From Actinostola sp. cb2023 (lineage: Eukaryota; Cnidaria; Anthozoa; Actiniaria; Actinostolidae), in NCBI GenBank assembly GCA_033675265.1, contig JAUJYZ010000839.1, forward strand, positions 62,001-126,000: a stretch of 64,000 bases of DNA, read 5' to 3'. Below are positions 21,668 through 31,584 of the stretch, piece by piece (position 1 is the first letter of the stretch; every line of letters begins with the position of its first letter). Below the pieces are notes generated by a model. That model made no database searches and had not been told where the DNA came from. It saw only the letters and a list, made by a program, of their open reading frames with translations. Both the position numbers and the translations under genes were made by a program.

Positions 21668-24076
21668 TTATTCATCATGATCTGCACTACCTTCAAGCAA
21701 ACACAGTTTCCTTATGTCTCTTGTGTAGTTCCCTTTGGATGTGCGTACTAGAATTCTTCGTACTATTCCTTGTTGATCTGGGTACGTTTCAATTATCAAA
21801 CCTAATGGCCACTGACCGCGTTGAATGTTGTCATCTCTTATTAAGACAAGATCGCCTACTGACATGTTTCTTTGGCGACGTAGCCATTTCTGCTTTTCTT
21901 GTAGTGTAGGCAGGTACTCTGATATCCAACGCTTCCAGAACGAGTCTGCTAGTTGCTGTGCCAACTTCCATCTTTCCTTTAGCTTGATGCTGTCTCCTAC
22001 GTCGCAGGGTGGAACACTGTGGTTCTGTCTAAGGAGAAGCAGGCTGCTTGGAGTTAATACCTCCATATCCTTGGGATCATTCGATAATGGTGTCAAAGGA
22101 CGATCGTTGATAATCCTTTCAACTTCACACAAGGTGGTAAGCAAAGTTTCTTCATCAAGGAGTTGATTTTGACGACGACATGGTAGACAGGTATTCATGA
22201 TTCGTCTGACTGTTGATGGTCCCTTTATTATCCAATACTTCTGACGAATTGCGGATAATGTCTGATTAGCACCGACGTGACCATTTCCCTTGTGGTAATG
22301 GCTGACAATCAGGTTCGTAACGTGGTGCTTTGACGGTAAGATTGCTGGATGCTTGAGTGTTTCTTCTGGTGCATTGACTAGACGGCCACCAACACGTAGA
22401 ATTCCTTCTTCTAGGATGGGACTCAGATTCTTTAGGGACTCCTCTTTCTTTAGACAGAAAGCTTCTCGTTGAACTAACCTGACAATATCGTCTTCAGCTT
22501 CTGAAATGTCTTTGACTGACAATGGATCTTTGGAAACTTCAATCCTCTTCCCTTTTCCATATCGCGACCGGCAGTATGTCTTGAATCGTACAAGCCAGGC
22601 GATGAGTTTACACAGGCGATACCAAGATGACGAGCGATGCAGTATATCACTTAACGATGTCGTTTTGGCATCTGAAGACATGACGTTGACTTGAACGGGA
22701 ACTTGACTTACGCACTTCTTAACTTCTACGTCGCCGTCTGCTATTTCAGGCATGTCATCTGGAAGAGGAGGCCAATTACTGTCTTCTTGTACTTTCGCTG
22801 CATGACCCTTCGCTATGTACTGTTCCATAGTCTCTGTGTACTTCTTTGCAAGAACAGGATCTCTAAGAAGTCGTTTCTTTAACAGTTCAAGTCTCCTTTC
22901 TGCCATGGGCCTGTTATTTGGCAACTGCGGTGCATCGTACTTCCATGGAAGTCCTATCTGATAGTGTCCATTTACAAACGTAACTGTGTTATCCATAATG
23001 GCTTTGGGGCGTCGATCTTCAAGTGACATACATTCTCTGATCTCTGCTGTACTTTCGGTGAATTCCGAGTTGCATAAACGTTCTAACTGTGTCTCTATTG
23101 GTGTTAGCACTGACTCAGGTTCATCGCACCCCAAGACTTGGTCTACGTGAAGGTAGTTTACTTCAGCACGTCGTGTTGTTCTTCCTTTCAGTGGGCCCGT
23201 TACGGTCCAACCAAGCAGGGTGCGTAGTGCGTATGGCTCTCGTTTCTTACCAGACTTTACTTCTAGAGGACATAATGCTTCGGGAGCATCACTTCCAATC
23301 AAGATTGTAATCTCTTTGTTAGGAATCTCTGCCATGTTGACGTCCTTCAGATGTGGCCAACTACTGAGTTCGTTCTTGGTAAGGATGCATTCCTCTGTTA
23401 TGGGAAGACGATCTGTTGTCCACACCTTCTCTAAGCGTAGGCCTTTGCCAGTAGCAATACCAACAATGTCTAAACTTAGCTGTTGTCCACTTCTTTGTTG
23501 ATTACCGATCATGGTTGACAGAACAAATTCAACAGGTTTGCCTTCTACTCCGAGATCTTCAGCTAGGCTTCGGAGGCACATAGTGGTATCAGAGCCATCA
23601 TCTAGGAAGGCGTACGTCTCAATAACACGCTTGCTGTCACGAGCAGTTACTTTAACTGGAACGACCTTGAGACTTACACGACGTAGATCGGTTTGTAGGG
23701 CACTGCAATGAGCCGTGTCCTTCGTCTGTTTTGACCAAGCTGCACTAGGTGAGGAGGTGGTCGTAGAGCCTTTAACTGCGGGCGTTGGAATGGACGGTCC
23801 ATGTTGGGTAGCTTGATCATCAGAGGTATCCGCTTGGTCTCTTTGCGACTGTTGCTGTACGAGAGACGAATGGAGGAGCGGATGATGTTTACTTTTGCAC
23901 CCTCCTACATTACACATCTTTGCTCTTCTGCATTCCTTAGACACATGACCTCGTTTTAGACATGAGCGACAAAGTCTTTTGTCCATAGTTACTTCAAGGC
24001 GTTGTTCAACAGTCTTGGCAAGAAACTTCTCACACTGATCTAGATAATGTTCCTTCTCACAAAGAGGACAGACCAT
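21668..24076 (-). CDS. BEL polyprotein with internal loss of RT, RNase H and integrase core
   Basis: 802 residues in one frame. Order: CCHC-type knuckles (CPLCEKEHYLDQC; CRSCLKRGHVSKEC), retropepsin with DDGSDTT at about residue 157 and GWTVTGP, a pre-RT segment ending KGHAAKVQED, then directly WPPLPDDMPEIADGD, which normally follows RNase H. Next come the H2C2 zinc domain (HYHKGNGHVG, CLPC) and directly LLDEETLLTTLCEVE, normally after the integrase core, and a DUF5641-like end (GDLVLIRDD). Autonomous BEL polyproteins are roughly twice as long. Both deletions keep frame and remove whole catalytic units, so the product could supply protease and binding domains but not copy or insert DNA. It would need a partner element. 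Confidence 0.85.
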   Translation of the reverse strand: MVCPLCEKEHYLDQCEKFLAKTVEQRLEVTMDKRLCRSCLKRGHVSKECRRAKMCNVGGCKSKHHPLLHSSLVQQQSQRDQADTSDDQATQHGPSIPTPAVKGSTTTSSPSAAWSKQTKDTAHCSALQTDLRRVSLKVVPVKVTARDSKRVIETYAFLDDGSDTTMCLRSLAEDLGVEGKPVEFVLSTMIGNQQRSGQQLSLDIVGIATGKGLRLEKVWTTDRLPITEECILTKNELSSWPHLKDVNMAEIPNKEITILIGSDAPEALCPLEVKSGKKREPYALRTLLGWTVTGPLKGRTTRRAEVNYLHVDQVLGCDEPESVLTPIETQLERLCNSEFTESTAEIRECMSLEDRRPKAIMDNTVTFVNGHYQIGLPWKYDAPQLPNNRPMAERRLELLKKRLLRDPVLAKKYTETMEQYIAKGHAAKVQEDSNWPPLPDDMPEIADGDVEVKKCVSQVPVQVNVMSSDAKTTSLSDILHRSSSWYRLCKLIAWLVRFKTYCRSRYGKGKRIEVSKDPLSVKDISEAEDDIVRLVQREAFCLKKEESLKNLSPILEEGILRVGGRLVNAPEETLKHPAILPSKHHVTNLIVSHYHKGNGHVGANQTLSAIRQKYWIIKGPSTVRRIMNTCLPCRRQNQLLDEETLLTTLCEVERIINDRPLTPLSNDPKDMEVLTPSSLLLLRQNHSVPPCDVGDSIKLKERWKLAQQLADSFWKRWISEYLPTLQEKQKWLRRQRNMSVGDLVLIRDDNIQRGQWPLGLIIETYPDQQGIVRRILVRTSKGNYTRDIRKLCLLEGSADHDE

Positions 24077-24765
24077 TTTCCAAACGCTGTTAGCATTACC
24101 TTGAATTGAGCCTTATCACTAGAAGACGTAGCGAGTGTCGTTGCCTTAGCAGTAGGGTTGACGTAGCTTTGACGTGGGGTTGATGTAGCCTTGAGGTAGC
24201 TGGATTTTTGCTTCATGTCCCTTTGAAATTCATTCTTGCCTTCTGAAATTAGCTGGCCAAAGTAGGTGTTTGCAACGGCAGATCTTTCTTCAACGAAGTT
24301 GGCTAAATGCGAGAACTTGGGAGTAACTCCTTTATCATACAGTTGATTCGCCTTTTCTGCCCACTTGGCTTTCATTGAAATAGGTAGTCGCCCAACGACC
24401 TTTCCGAGGGTATCCAGCGAGTTCAAGTTTGATTCCATATCCAGTTGGCTCGAACCCAGCATGCAGCTTTCCATATCACGTGACAGCTGCGCGAGCTTCT
24501 CGCTCTCAGCAATTCTAATTGGTGGACCTTTGACTACCTTGTCTAGAAAGGCCTTTGATACAATATGCGTTCGGCCAAAGTTATTTCTCAGAATGTCCTT
24601 TGCTCTCTTATATCCCTCTTCGGGGGGCATAATGATGCAGTGTTCGATCGCTTCTTTAGCCTTTCCTTTACAGAACTGAATCAGGTAAGACAAACGATCG
24701 CTATCATGGTCCTCTTTACTTTCGACGTTAATCTCGAAGTTCTTCATAAACAATGGGAACATTAC
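24040..24765 (-). CDS. BEL gag DUF1759-like domain, offset reading frame
   Basis: The translation contains FPLFMKNFEINVESKEDHD, RLSYLIQFCKGKAKEAIEH and ILRNNFGRTHIVSKAF, characteristic of the BEL gag domain DUF1759. The frame differs by one base from both the upstream ORF (25,789-24,728) and the downstream ORF (24,076-21,668), which share a frame. Conserved sequence joins smoothly at about 24,765 (+1 shift) and 24,060 (-1 shift). Whether these are mutations or translational shifts cannot be decided. Confidence 0.8.
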   Translation of the reverse strand, partial: VMFPLFMKNFEINVESKEDHDSDRLSYLIQFCKGKAKEAIEHCIIMPPEEGYKRAKDILRNNFGRTHIVSKAFLDKVVKGPPIRIAESEKLAQLSRDMESCMLGSSQLDMESNLNSLDTLGKVVGRLPISMKAKWAEKANQLYDKGVTPKFSHLANFVEERSAVANTYFGQLISEGKNEFQRDMKQKSSYLKATSTPRQSYVNPTAKATTLATSSSDKAQFKVMLTAFGKWSVLFVRRNII

Positions 24766-25789
24766 TGGATCTCAGTCCTTCGAATGTCATATAGCCTCTC
24801 TTCGGCATACTTAAGTTCCTTACTACCTCGTCCATCGTTGCTTGCTGTTTCTTTAGAACGTCGTATACATTAGTGTCCGTATTACTAACGTTGGTGATAC
24901 GGCTATCATCAGCTTTCTGCTCATGCTCATGAGATTGGGTTACACACCCACGTTGTTGTTCATGTTGCTGGTCATCATCAACCTTAACATCAGTATACAA
25001 TTTGGTTGACTGTCTCTGGAGTGACTGATCGGGTAGCTTAGCGAATGATAGTTGAGGAGACTGATGAGAACACTCCTCCAGGTACTTATCAACCTTTTCA
25101 TGATCAGTTTGACGAGGAAGTCCCATTGACTCTGAAGCTTTTTCTTCTGCACTGTCTCCTTCTATCTCTTCTGCTATACGTATTTCTATTTCTGCTTCTT
25201 CAATTTCAGTTGTGAGTTGAAACTCCTCTAGCTTCCTCTCCAACTCCTTCCTTTGTCCAAGTCTCTGCAGTTTTAGCTGTGCCTTCTCTCGCTTGGCCTT
25301 CGCGGACCCGCGACTCAATCTTGATGACGAACTCGTTGACTTTGATGAAAATGATTTTCGTCCATGTGACTTGTGACTGTTCCTTTTATCTTTTCCAATA
25401 TCGTTTTCTAAGGTATTCTTTACCGGTGGTACAGATGTTGGTACTTGGTCAACAGACATCAGCCATTGGCCATACTTTAACAGATACATATTTCGTCTTT
25501 CGACTTCACATACTTGATTTCCTGCTAATGTCTCTCTCTCGTGGAGTGACATAAGTTCATTAAGTCTATCGTACGTTTCTAGTAAATTACTGTACACTGT
25601 TTCGATGCCTTTTTTCTTTTCCATGGCAACCATAACATCTATCGAGCTCATAGCTTGCTCCATTTCGCTGTACAATCGTGTTAAATGTCCTTTATAACTG
25701 CTGTAGGATTTCTTGAAACTTCTTATTCTTTCTGACAAAATCCCATCTAGGTCTAATAGTGTATTAGCACCTCTTGATCTAACATCCAT
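24728..25789 (-). CDS. BEL gag N-terminal coiled-coil region
   Basis: 353 residues opening MDVRSRGANTLLDLDG. An early helical part (FKKSYSSYKGHLTRLYSEME) is followed by a Ser/Lys-rich region and a strongly charged coiled coil (QRKELERKLEEFQLTTEIEE), then a MPKRGYMTFEG motif which in BEL gag leads into DUF1759. The DUF1759 domain continues after a one-base shift. An upstream repeat ORF is in the same frame, separated by one TGA. Likely the start of the structural protein that binds and packages element RNA. Confidence 0.75.
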   Translation of the reverse strand: MDVRSRGANTLLDLDGILSERIRSFKKSYSSYKGHLTRLYSEMEQAMSSIDVMVAMEKKKGIETVYSNLLETYDRLNELMSLHERETLAGNQVCEVERRNMYLLKYGQWLMSVDQVPTSVPPVKNTLENDIGKDKRNSHKSHGRKSFSSKSTSSSSRLSRGSAKAKREKAQLKLQRLGQRKELERKLEEFQLTTEIEEAEIEIRIAEEIEGDSAEEKASESMGLPRQTDHEKVDKYLEECSHQSPQLSFAKLPDQSLQRQSTKLYTDVKVDDDQQHEQQRGCVTQSHEHEQKADDSRITNVSNTDTNVYDVLKKQQATMDEVVRNLSMPKRGYMTFEGLRSSNVPIVYEELRD

Positions 25790-25858
25790 TGTCCGTGTTT
25801 GGTTTATTGAAAATAAACCAGAAGGAACTTGACTTTGACTCGTTGGGATCCCTGTGGT

Positions 25859-26710
25859 TCACGGCTTGTAAACATTACTTTGACTTGGCGGGATTCCTGT
25901 GGTTGACATCGCATAAACATTATCTTGACTTGATGGAAATCCTTCGGTTGACATCGTATAAACAATATCTTGACTTGTTGGGATCCCTGTGGTTGACATC
26001 GTATAAACATTATCTTGACTTGATGGGATCCCTGTGGTTGACATCGTATAAACATTATCTTGACTTGATGGAAATCCTGCGGTTAACATCGTATAAACAT
26101 TATCTTGACTTGATGGAAATCCTGCGGTTGACATCGTATAAACATTATCTTGACTTGATGGAAATCCTGTGGTTGACATCGTATAAACATTATCTTGACT
26201 TGATGGAAATCCTGCGGTTGACATCGTATAAACATTATCTTGACTTGATGGAAATCCTGCGGTTAACATCGTATAAACATTATCTTGACTTGATGGAAAT
26301 CCTGCGGTTGACATCGTATAAACATTATCTTGACTTGATGGAAATCCTGCGGTTGACATCGTATAAACATTATCTTGACTTGATGGAAATCCTTCGGTTG
26401 ACATCGTATAAACATTATCTTGACTTGATGGAAATCCTGCGGTTGACATCGTATAAACATTATCTTGACTTGATGGAAATCCTGCGGTTGACATCGTATA
26501 AACATTATCTTGACTTGATGGAAATCCTGCGGTTGACATCGTATAAACATTATCTTGACTTGATGGAAATCCTGCGGTTGACATCGTATAAACATTATCT
26601 TGACTTGATGGAAATCCTGCGGTTGACATCGTATAAACATTATCTTGACTTGATGGGATCACTGTGGTCCCAGGCGGCGGTATCCTTTGATCGTTAGTTC
26701 CCGTAGACAT
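25859..26710 (-). CDS. Leader ORF of seventeen 15-residue repeats
   Basis: An ATG at 26,710, just inside the 5' LTR, opens MSTGTNDQRIPPPGTTVI and then 17 tandem copies of MSTAGFPSSQDNVYT with A/T/E and F/I variants. A TGA ends it, but similar repeat sequence (TTGIPTSQSQVPSG) continues in the same frame into the gag start at 25,789. The DNA period is 45 bases, so the opposite strand is also open; that plus-strand frame is taken as a shadow. Function unknown: a low-complexity, Ser/Gln/Asn/Tyr-rich N-terminal extension of gag, or a 5' leader satellite that happens to be open. Confidence 0.5.
   Translation of the reverse strand: MSTGTNDQRIPPPGTTVIPSSQDNVYTMSTAGFPSSQDNVYTMSTAGFPSSQDNVYTMSTAGFPSSQDNVYTMSTAGFPSSQDNVYTMSTAGFPSSQDNVYTMSTEGFPSSQDNVYTMSTAGFPSSQDNVYTMSTAGFPSSQDNVYTMLTAGFPSSQDNVYTMSTAGFPSSQDNVYTMSTTGFPSSQDNVYTMSTAGFPSSQDNVYTMLTAGFPSSQDNVYTMSTTGIPSSQDNVYTMSTTGIPTSQDIVYTMSTEGFPSSQDNVYAMSTTGIPPSQSNVYKP
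25870..26660. repeat. 45-bp minisatellite in the BEL leader
   Basis: About 17-18 units of 45 bases containing CATTATCTTGACTTGATGG and GGTTGACATCGTATAAA, nearly identical in the right two-thirds and more diverged toward 25,870. Confidence 0.93.
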
Positions 26711-26842
26711 TGTCGTGGGAAAGTTTGTGTATCACAGCAAACAGCATGAATAATAGCTTCGACACTTGAAATCTTTCTCTTTCACTTACTTGCATGACCA
26801 TATAGACAATAAAACTGACTTCCAAGCCACATGAGAACTTAA

Positions 26843-27162
26843 TGTACGATCACATAAATTACTGACTATAACTGCTAGACTTCTTCACATGAAACACGCG
26901 TCGGTCATAACTTTATTCCTTGCGATGGGTTTACATGACGAACTTAAACTGACGGAATTGACGGTTCTGAAATACAACGATGTAATATATATATATCATT
27001 GCCAAATGACGTTATTACAGCTAAATAACGAATCCGATTTACCTCATGTTAACGGCTCTAGCAGTTCATCGTGACTATCCGTTCGTGCTGACTGATTACA
27101 TGGGTTCTGACGTCACGACTAAAATACGTTAAACCGCTGGCTATGCATATCTAGATCCTACA
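26843..27162 (-). repeat. 5' LTR of the young BEL element
   Basis: 320 bases, direct copy of the 3' LTR, 3 bases shorter (TTCGTG instead of TTATTCGTG). The CRE-type TGACGTCA and the AT tract are conserved and would lie in the U3/promoter part. A TGGCTTGGAAGTC sequence about 15 bases inside could be the primer site, but this is weak. Confidence 0.93.
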
Positions 27163-27400
27163 CTGTAGGTAGATACGCAAGTCACTGTAGGTAGATAGGC
27201 AAGTCACTGTAGGTAGATACGCAAGTCACTGTAGGTAGATAGGCAAGTCACTGTCGGTAGATACGCAAGTCATGTAGGTAGATACGCAAGTCACTGTAGG
27301 TAGATACGCAAGTCACTGTAGGTAGATACGCAAGTCACTGTAGGTAGATACGCAAGTCATTGTAGGTAGATACGCAAGTCACTGTATGTAGATACTCATG
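27163..27400. repeat. 22-bp satellite array, right part
   Basis: About eleven units of the array at 20,475-21,218 continue immediately beyond the 5' LTR of the BEL element, showing that the element split one array. Confidence 0.92.
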
Positions 27401-27404
27401 TCAC

Positions 27405-28040
27405 TATGTTTGATGGATTTCAAACCCTTTACGTTCGCCGTTCATCAATTAAAAACACTGATATGAAATATCACAAAGTACTATACTTAATTGCAGATCA
27501 ATGATGAACTAAAACAGACGGATAAAATCCACCTCAAAGAACTAATTTGTGAATCGGCATCTACTCGAAGGCACGGGGTCGAATACAGCTATTTCAAAAA
27601 TCGTATAATTATACTGAGAATCATTTTTCTACTCACTGAGCTCAAAATGTCGACAAACCAAATAACTTTCCATCGAAGCCAATCACAATATATGGTGGAG
27701 GCATGACTGTTTTATACACCTAAGACGCATTTGAATCATCGAATACACAATGCAATGCGCAATACGCACGAAACACGAGAGAACCTTTTTCAGTTTGAAA
27801 TAGCTGTATACAAATGAATCACATCATTCCAAATTACTTCTGTAAATTCTTGAATTCGATAGTTCTTTTAATTTCATGTTTTGGTAATAATTTACTAACT
27901 TTGCACAATGTGAGCTTGATTTGTATATAAGGCTAATAACTCGTAAGTTTATATTGTTCCAATTTTATCGCAGTTGAGTTTGTGAAATCAATCAATTTTA
28001 GGGGTGCGAACGGTGAGACCCGTCACTCTTTCCCAATTTG
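27405..28040. repeat. Dispersed repeat B, copy 1
   Basis: Words ATGTTTGATGGATTTCAAAC, GATGAACTAAAACAGACGG and CGGCATCTACTCGAAG, together with TTATCGCAGTTGAGTTTGTG near 27,970, recur in the same order and orientation at 47,645-48,130. No ORF is shared. Confidence 0.75.
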
Positions 28041-28244
28041 GCGTGCTAAGAAAACGCGAAATTCTGTTCTTTGGAACGTTCTTTGTAAAATATAAATGCA
28101 TCACATATGTTCATTTACTATTGAACTTTAGTTCTTGGCTATATTTACGCTTTCCTGCTCGAGTGTCGTCAATATAGAAGAGAAAATCTACTTGATATGA
28201 ATATCGAAGTCAATCTAATTACGCATGCATGTGTTACCGAGTCA

Positions 28245-28500
28245 CCCAAATATCACACCCCCTCCCATCCCAAATTAATACCACATCCCCTCCCCTCTCA
28301 AATACCACATCCCCTCCCCTCCCAAATACCACATCCCGTCCCCTCAAAAATACCACATGCCCTCCCCTCCCACATCCCTTATCCATCGCCCTGCCCCAAT
28401 GTCATCTGCCCGCCCTGTCCCAATATCTCGCCCCAATGTCGTCTCCCTCTCCTCGCCCCAATGTCGTCTTCCCCTTCCCGCCCCAATATCATATTGATCA
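28245..28500. repeat. C-rich degenerate repeats (CCACATCCCCTCCC and GCCCCAATGTCGTC)
   Basis: Five units of about 24 bases with CCCCTCCCCTCCC are followed by four with CGCCCCAATGTC. The minus strand is G-rich. No gene; apparent frames here are repeat artefacts. The stretch 28.8-29.7 kb beyond holds no gene that I can support. Confidence 0.8.
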
Positions 28501-29739
28501 AATAATTGACAATTGAGGGCAACTTGTGTATGCTTTGTGTATGAACAGTGTGAAGTGTTTTGTGATCTAAATCAAGGTGGATACCATTTTGAAAATAAAC
28601 ATAGCGCGAGTACCACAACCAATCAGGAAGAGTAAGAATGAAAATTGTCGATAGCCAATCAGAAGCTATTATATATAATCGTGCTACTATGCTGGGGGTC
28701 CAGAACAAGGAATCCTGCACTGATTCGCAGACTGACTATGCCGTGGTTTAGTTTGAATGCGAGCGCAGGCTATATTTTGCTGGTGTTTTAATTTTGACAA
28801 ATGTTTTGAGGTGGACGTCGCCATTTTGCCTTCGTCCGAGTGAGAGCTGAGGGACTGGGCTAAAAAACTGACAGGCTTGCGCAGTTGTTCTTTACGTCTT
28901 AGCGAGACGAGAACATGTTTTTGTGCCTTTTATAGTATCACGTTTGCGACCAAGGTAAGGCCCGTCTTAGATAAGAACAGCTCCAAAACCCGTACCCTGT
29001 CCGTGGTTTACGCTAGACGCGGCTTATATAAGTCGCGAACGAAGTTTTTGTATCATTTATACGCGTGCTTCGCGTCTTATGTAAGCCGCGGCTTATTTGG
29101 TCTCGTATAAATGGCCCTATTGTGTAATCCCAAAGAATATGATTGATGAAAGATGATGGTGTCATTTCAGCATTTCAGCAGATGAGCAATCAAACACCCA
29201 TGCATGGCACTCCGCAGAAGTAAAGACAAATCATGCCAAGCACACAAAGCTTCTACACAGAGACAAAATTACATACTCCGACAAACCCCACCAAACACTT
29301 CAGGACAAGTGAAACTCTTGAGCAACCAATGCAGACATTCCTGATTCTAAAGAGATTATTTGTAGAGTTGTGAAAGGTGAAATGATGAAGGACTTTTTGG
29401 TTGAACATATCTTTTTCAAAATGCAGAAAAGAAATTTCATTGTCTTCAATCCAGAAATGTGTATTCTTTCAGGCTTTCAGTTTATTTACTCGGTAAAGCT
29501 ATGTTGATACACACCAAGAATATAAAATAAAACCAAAAGAAACTATACAATGAACATAATATATAAGTATAAACTAAATGAAGATAATAAATTGTAGTAT
29601 TGTAGTAGTCCAGACTGTCAACACTGGCATCTTGGTGCATTTTGATTGGTCAGGTTGAAACCGTATGGGTCATCCAAATATATTATTTTACTTGAAATAC
29701 GCCATTTGACGCTTCTAAGTTAATCCGCCTTCCCCAGAA

Positions 29740-30480
29740 TTTTCCCTGCCCAAAGGTCTCCCCTCCCATAGGTCTCCCCTCCCCGCCCATAGGTCTCCCC
29801 TCCCAGTCCAAAGGTCTCCCCTCCTCGCCCAAAGGTCTCCCCTCCCGGCCCAAAGGTCTCCCCTCCCCGCCCATAGGTCTCCCCTCCCCGCCCAAAGATC
29901 TGCCCTCCCCGACCATAGGTCTGCCCTCCCCGCCCATAGGTCTGCCCTCCCCGCCCATAGGTCTGCCCTCCCCACCCATAGGTCTGCCCTCCCCGCCCAT
30001 AGGTCTGCCCTCCCCGCCCATAGGTCTCCCCTCCCCGCCCATAGGTCTCCCCTCCCCTCCCATAGGTTTCCCCTCCCCGCCCATAGGTCTCCCCTCCCCG
30101 CCCATAGGTCTCCCCTCCCCGCCCATAGGTCTCCCCTCCCCGCCCATAGGTCTCTTCTCCCCGCCCATAGGTCTCCCCTCCCCGCCCATAGGTCTCCCCT
30201 CCCCGCCCATAGGTCTCCCCTCCCCGCCCATAGGTCTCCCCTCCCATAGGTCTCCTCTCCCCTCCCATAGGTCTCCCCTCCCCGTCCATAGGTCTCCCCT
30301 CCCATAGGTCTCCTCTCCCCTCCCATAGGTCTCCCCTCCTCGCCCATAGGTCACCCCTCCCCGCCCATAGGTCTCCCCTGACCGCCCATAGGTCTCCCCT
30401 CCCCGCCCATAGGTCTGCCCAGCCCCGCCCAAAGGTCGCCCCTCCCCGCCCAAAGGTCGCCCCTTCCCGCCCAAGCTCTC
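29740..30480. repeat. 21-bp G-rich minisatellite (G-quadruplex-prone on minus strand)
   Basis: About 35 units of CCCCTCCCCGCCCATAGGTCT. On the minus strand each has three or more G-runs (GGGCGGGGAGGGG). The period is a multiple of three, so all three minus frames are open (YGRGGET, GRPMGGE, DLWAGRG repeats). There is no sign that any of these is a protein. Confidence 0.92.
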
Positions 30481-31408
30481 AGCTATCAAGTATTGCAATG
30501 TCTTGGATGTCATATTACTTTGATTTGCTTTGATTTGCTTGTAGCTATATTACTTGTACATGTAGGTATGACATCAAGACATACTGTTTTATAACTGGTA
30601 TCAAATACTTGACAACTGAAGACAACTTGTGTATGCTTTGTGTATGAATATGAATATGAAGGTTTTTGTTTTCTCAATCTGATTCCAATGAATATGCTGC
30701 ACATGCGCATATGGGCTGCAATTGTTTGTTTGGGGAGTATTGATTCTGAATTCAACCAACAAATTGCTATTGTATATACATTACCCAGAGGATCCACAGG
30801 ATTCTATGATAAGTGCTGACAACTAGTCTCCATGGACGTACATGTAGCATTGTTCCTTCATGTGAACTGGCACCAAATCAATCATTGCATTCCTATTTGT
30901 TCAATAGACTTGGACAAAACATTAGTATTCACAGCAATGAAGTCAATGATACAAAATATGGGAAGAAATGAGTCAATGTTTACTGACCATAATTGTTCTA
31001 GGCTGAATATACATGCTTGACAGTGGGATCTAATGAGATATGAGAAAAGCGAAGGAGTATGCAACCCCTTTACACCCCTTGCTCTACCACAAAAGCAACA
31101 AATTAATTGATGATCTAATTTCAGACAAGATCTAAAAATCCAAAATGACTAAGCATCTCTAAACTCTACAAATTTATATAAATATTCATAACCTAAAGTT
31201 TAACAGAAAATACTTTTCATTTGAACTACTCATCACCTTGACACAGACACAACACATTAATAAACGTTATCTGCTTACAGTACAGTAAACTAATTCCTGG
31301 CTACACTACACTAGTTAGATTAGGAAATATAGCAATCAATCAATAAAGAACAAACACGGTTGCTTGTAAATAGTTCAAATCACCGGTTACTCCTGAGATG
31401 CTGCTGGA

Positions 31409-31500
31409 GTGCAAACAATATATCTGTGAAACAGTACTAAATAGCACTGATGAAACAATAGAAAACAATAGGTATAACAGTATTTAGTACTATATTATGT
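31409..31500. mobile_element. MITE family A, copy 2
   Basis: Shares TAGCACTGATGAAACAATAG and the TTTAGTACTAT end with 8807-8949. The region 30.5-31.4 kb before it has no supported gene. Confidence 0.7.
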
Positions 31501-31584
31501 ATCAATATTGCCAGTACATTTGCCGTTTGTCATGATCACCGCTAATAGGCTGACTGCCAAGACGACACGAGGTTCAATTACCAC

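Larger units (their letters stand above)
21219..27162 (-). mobile_element. Young nonautonomous BEL/Pao retrotransposon, complete with both LTRs
   Basis: Direct LTRs lie at 21,219-21,541 and 26,843-27,162, with TG...CA ends (minus strand TGTAGGATC...GATCGTACA) and a 5-base target duplication CTGTA at 21,214-21,218 and 27,163-27,167. By eye the LTRs differ by two substitutions and one 3-base indel, so insertion is recent. The insert splits the 22-base satellite. Coding on the minus strand is a repeat-bearing leader ORF, gag, and a long ORF with knuckles, protease, zinc domain and DUF5641-like tail that lacks RT, RNase H and the integrase core. Confidence 0.92.
20108..28765. mobile_element. Two-ended inverted-repeat element hosting a satellite and a BEL insertion
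   Basis: About 190 bases at 20,108-20,300 (words GTTCTGGACCCCCAGC, TTTCTGATTGGCTATCG, TTTATTTTCAGAATG) recur inverted at 28,570-28,765 with moderate divergence. Between them are two parts of a 22-base satellite split by a BEL element, a repeat shared with 47.6-48.1 kb, and CCTCCC-rich repeats. Without the BEL insertion the unit would be about 2.7 kb. No transposase is seen, so it would be nonautonomous. An alternative is two independent solo copies in opposite orientation. Confidence 0.5.

Noticed and set aside
25789..26697. 302-residue plus-strand frame with LTSYKHYLDLMEILR repeats
   Set aside because: It is the opposite strand of the 45-bp minisatellite, whose period is a multiple of three. 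It lies antisense to the element and has no leader or domain of its own.
20475..27400. CRISPR-like array of 22-bp units
   Set aside because: The units are contiguous with no unique spacers and sit in an animal genome; it is a satellite.
29683..30513. Three overlapping minus frames of 189-276 residues (GRPMGGE, YGRGGET, DLWAGRG)
   Set aside because: All three frames are open because the 21-bp unit has no stop codon. There is no independent sign of coding.
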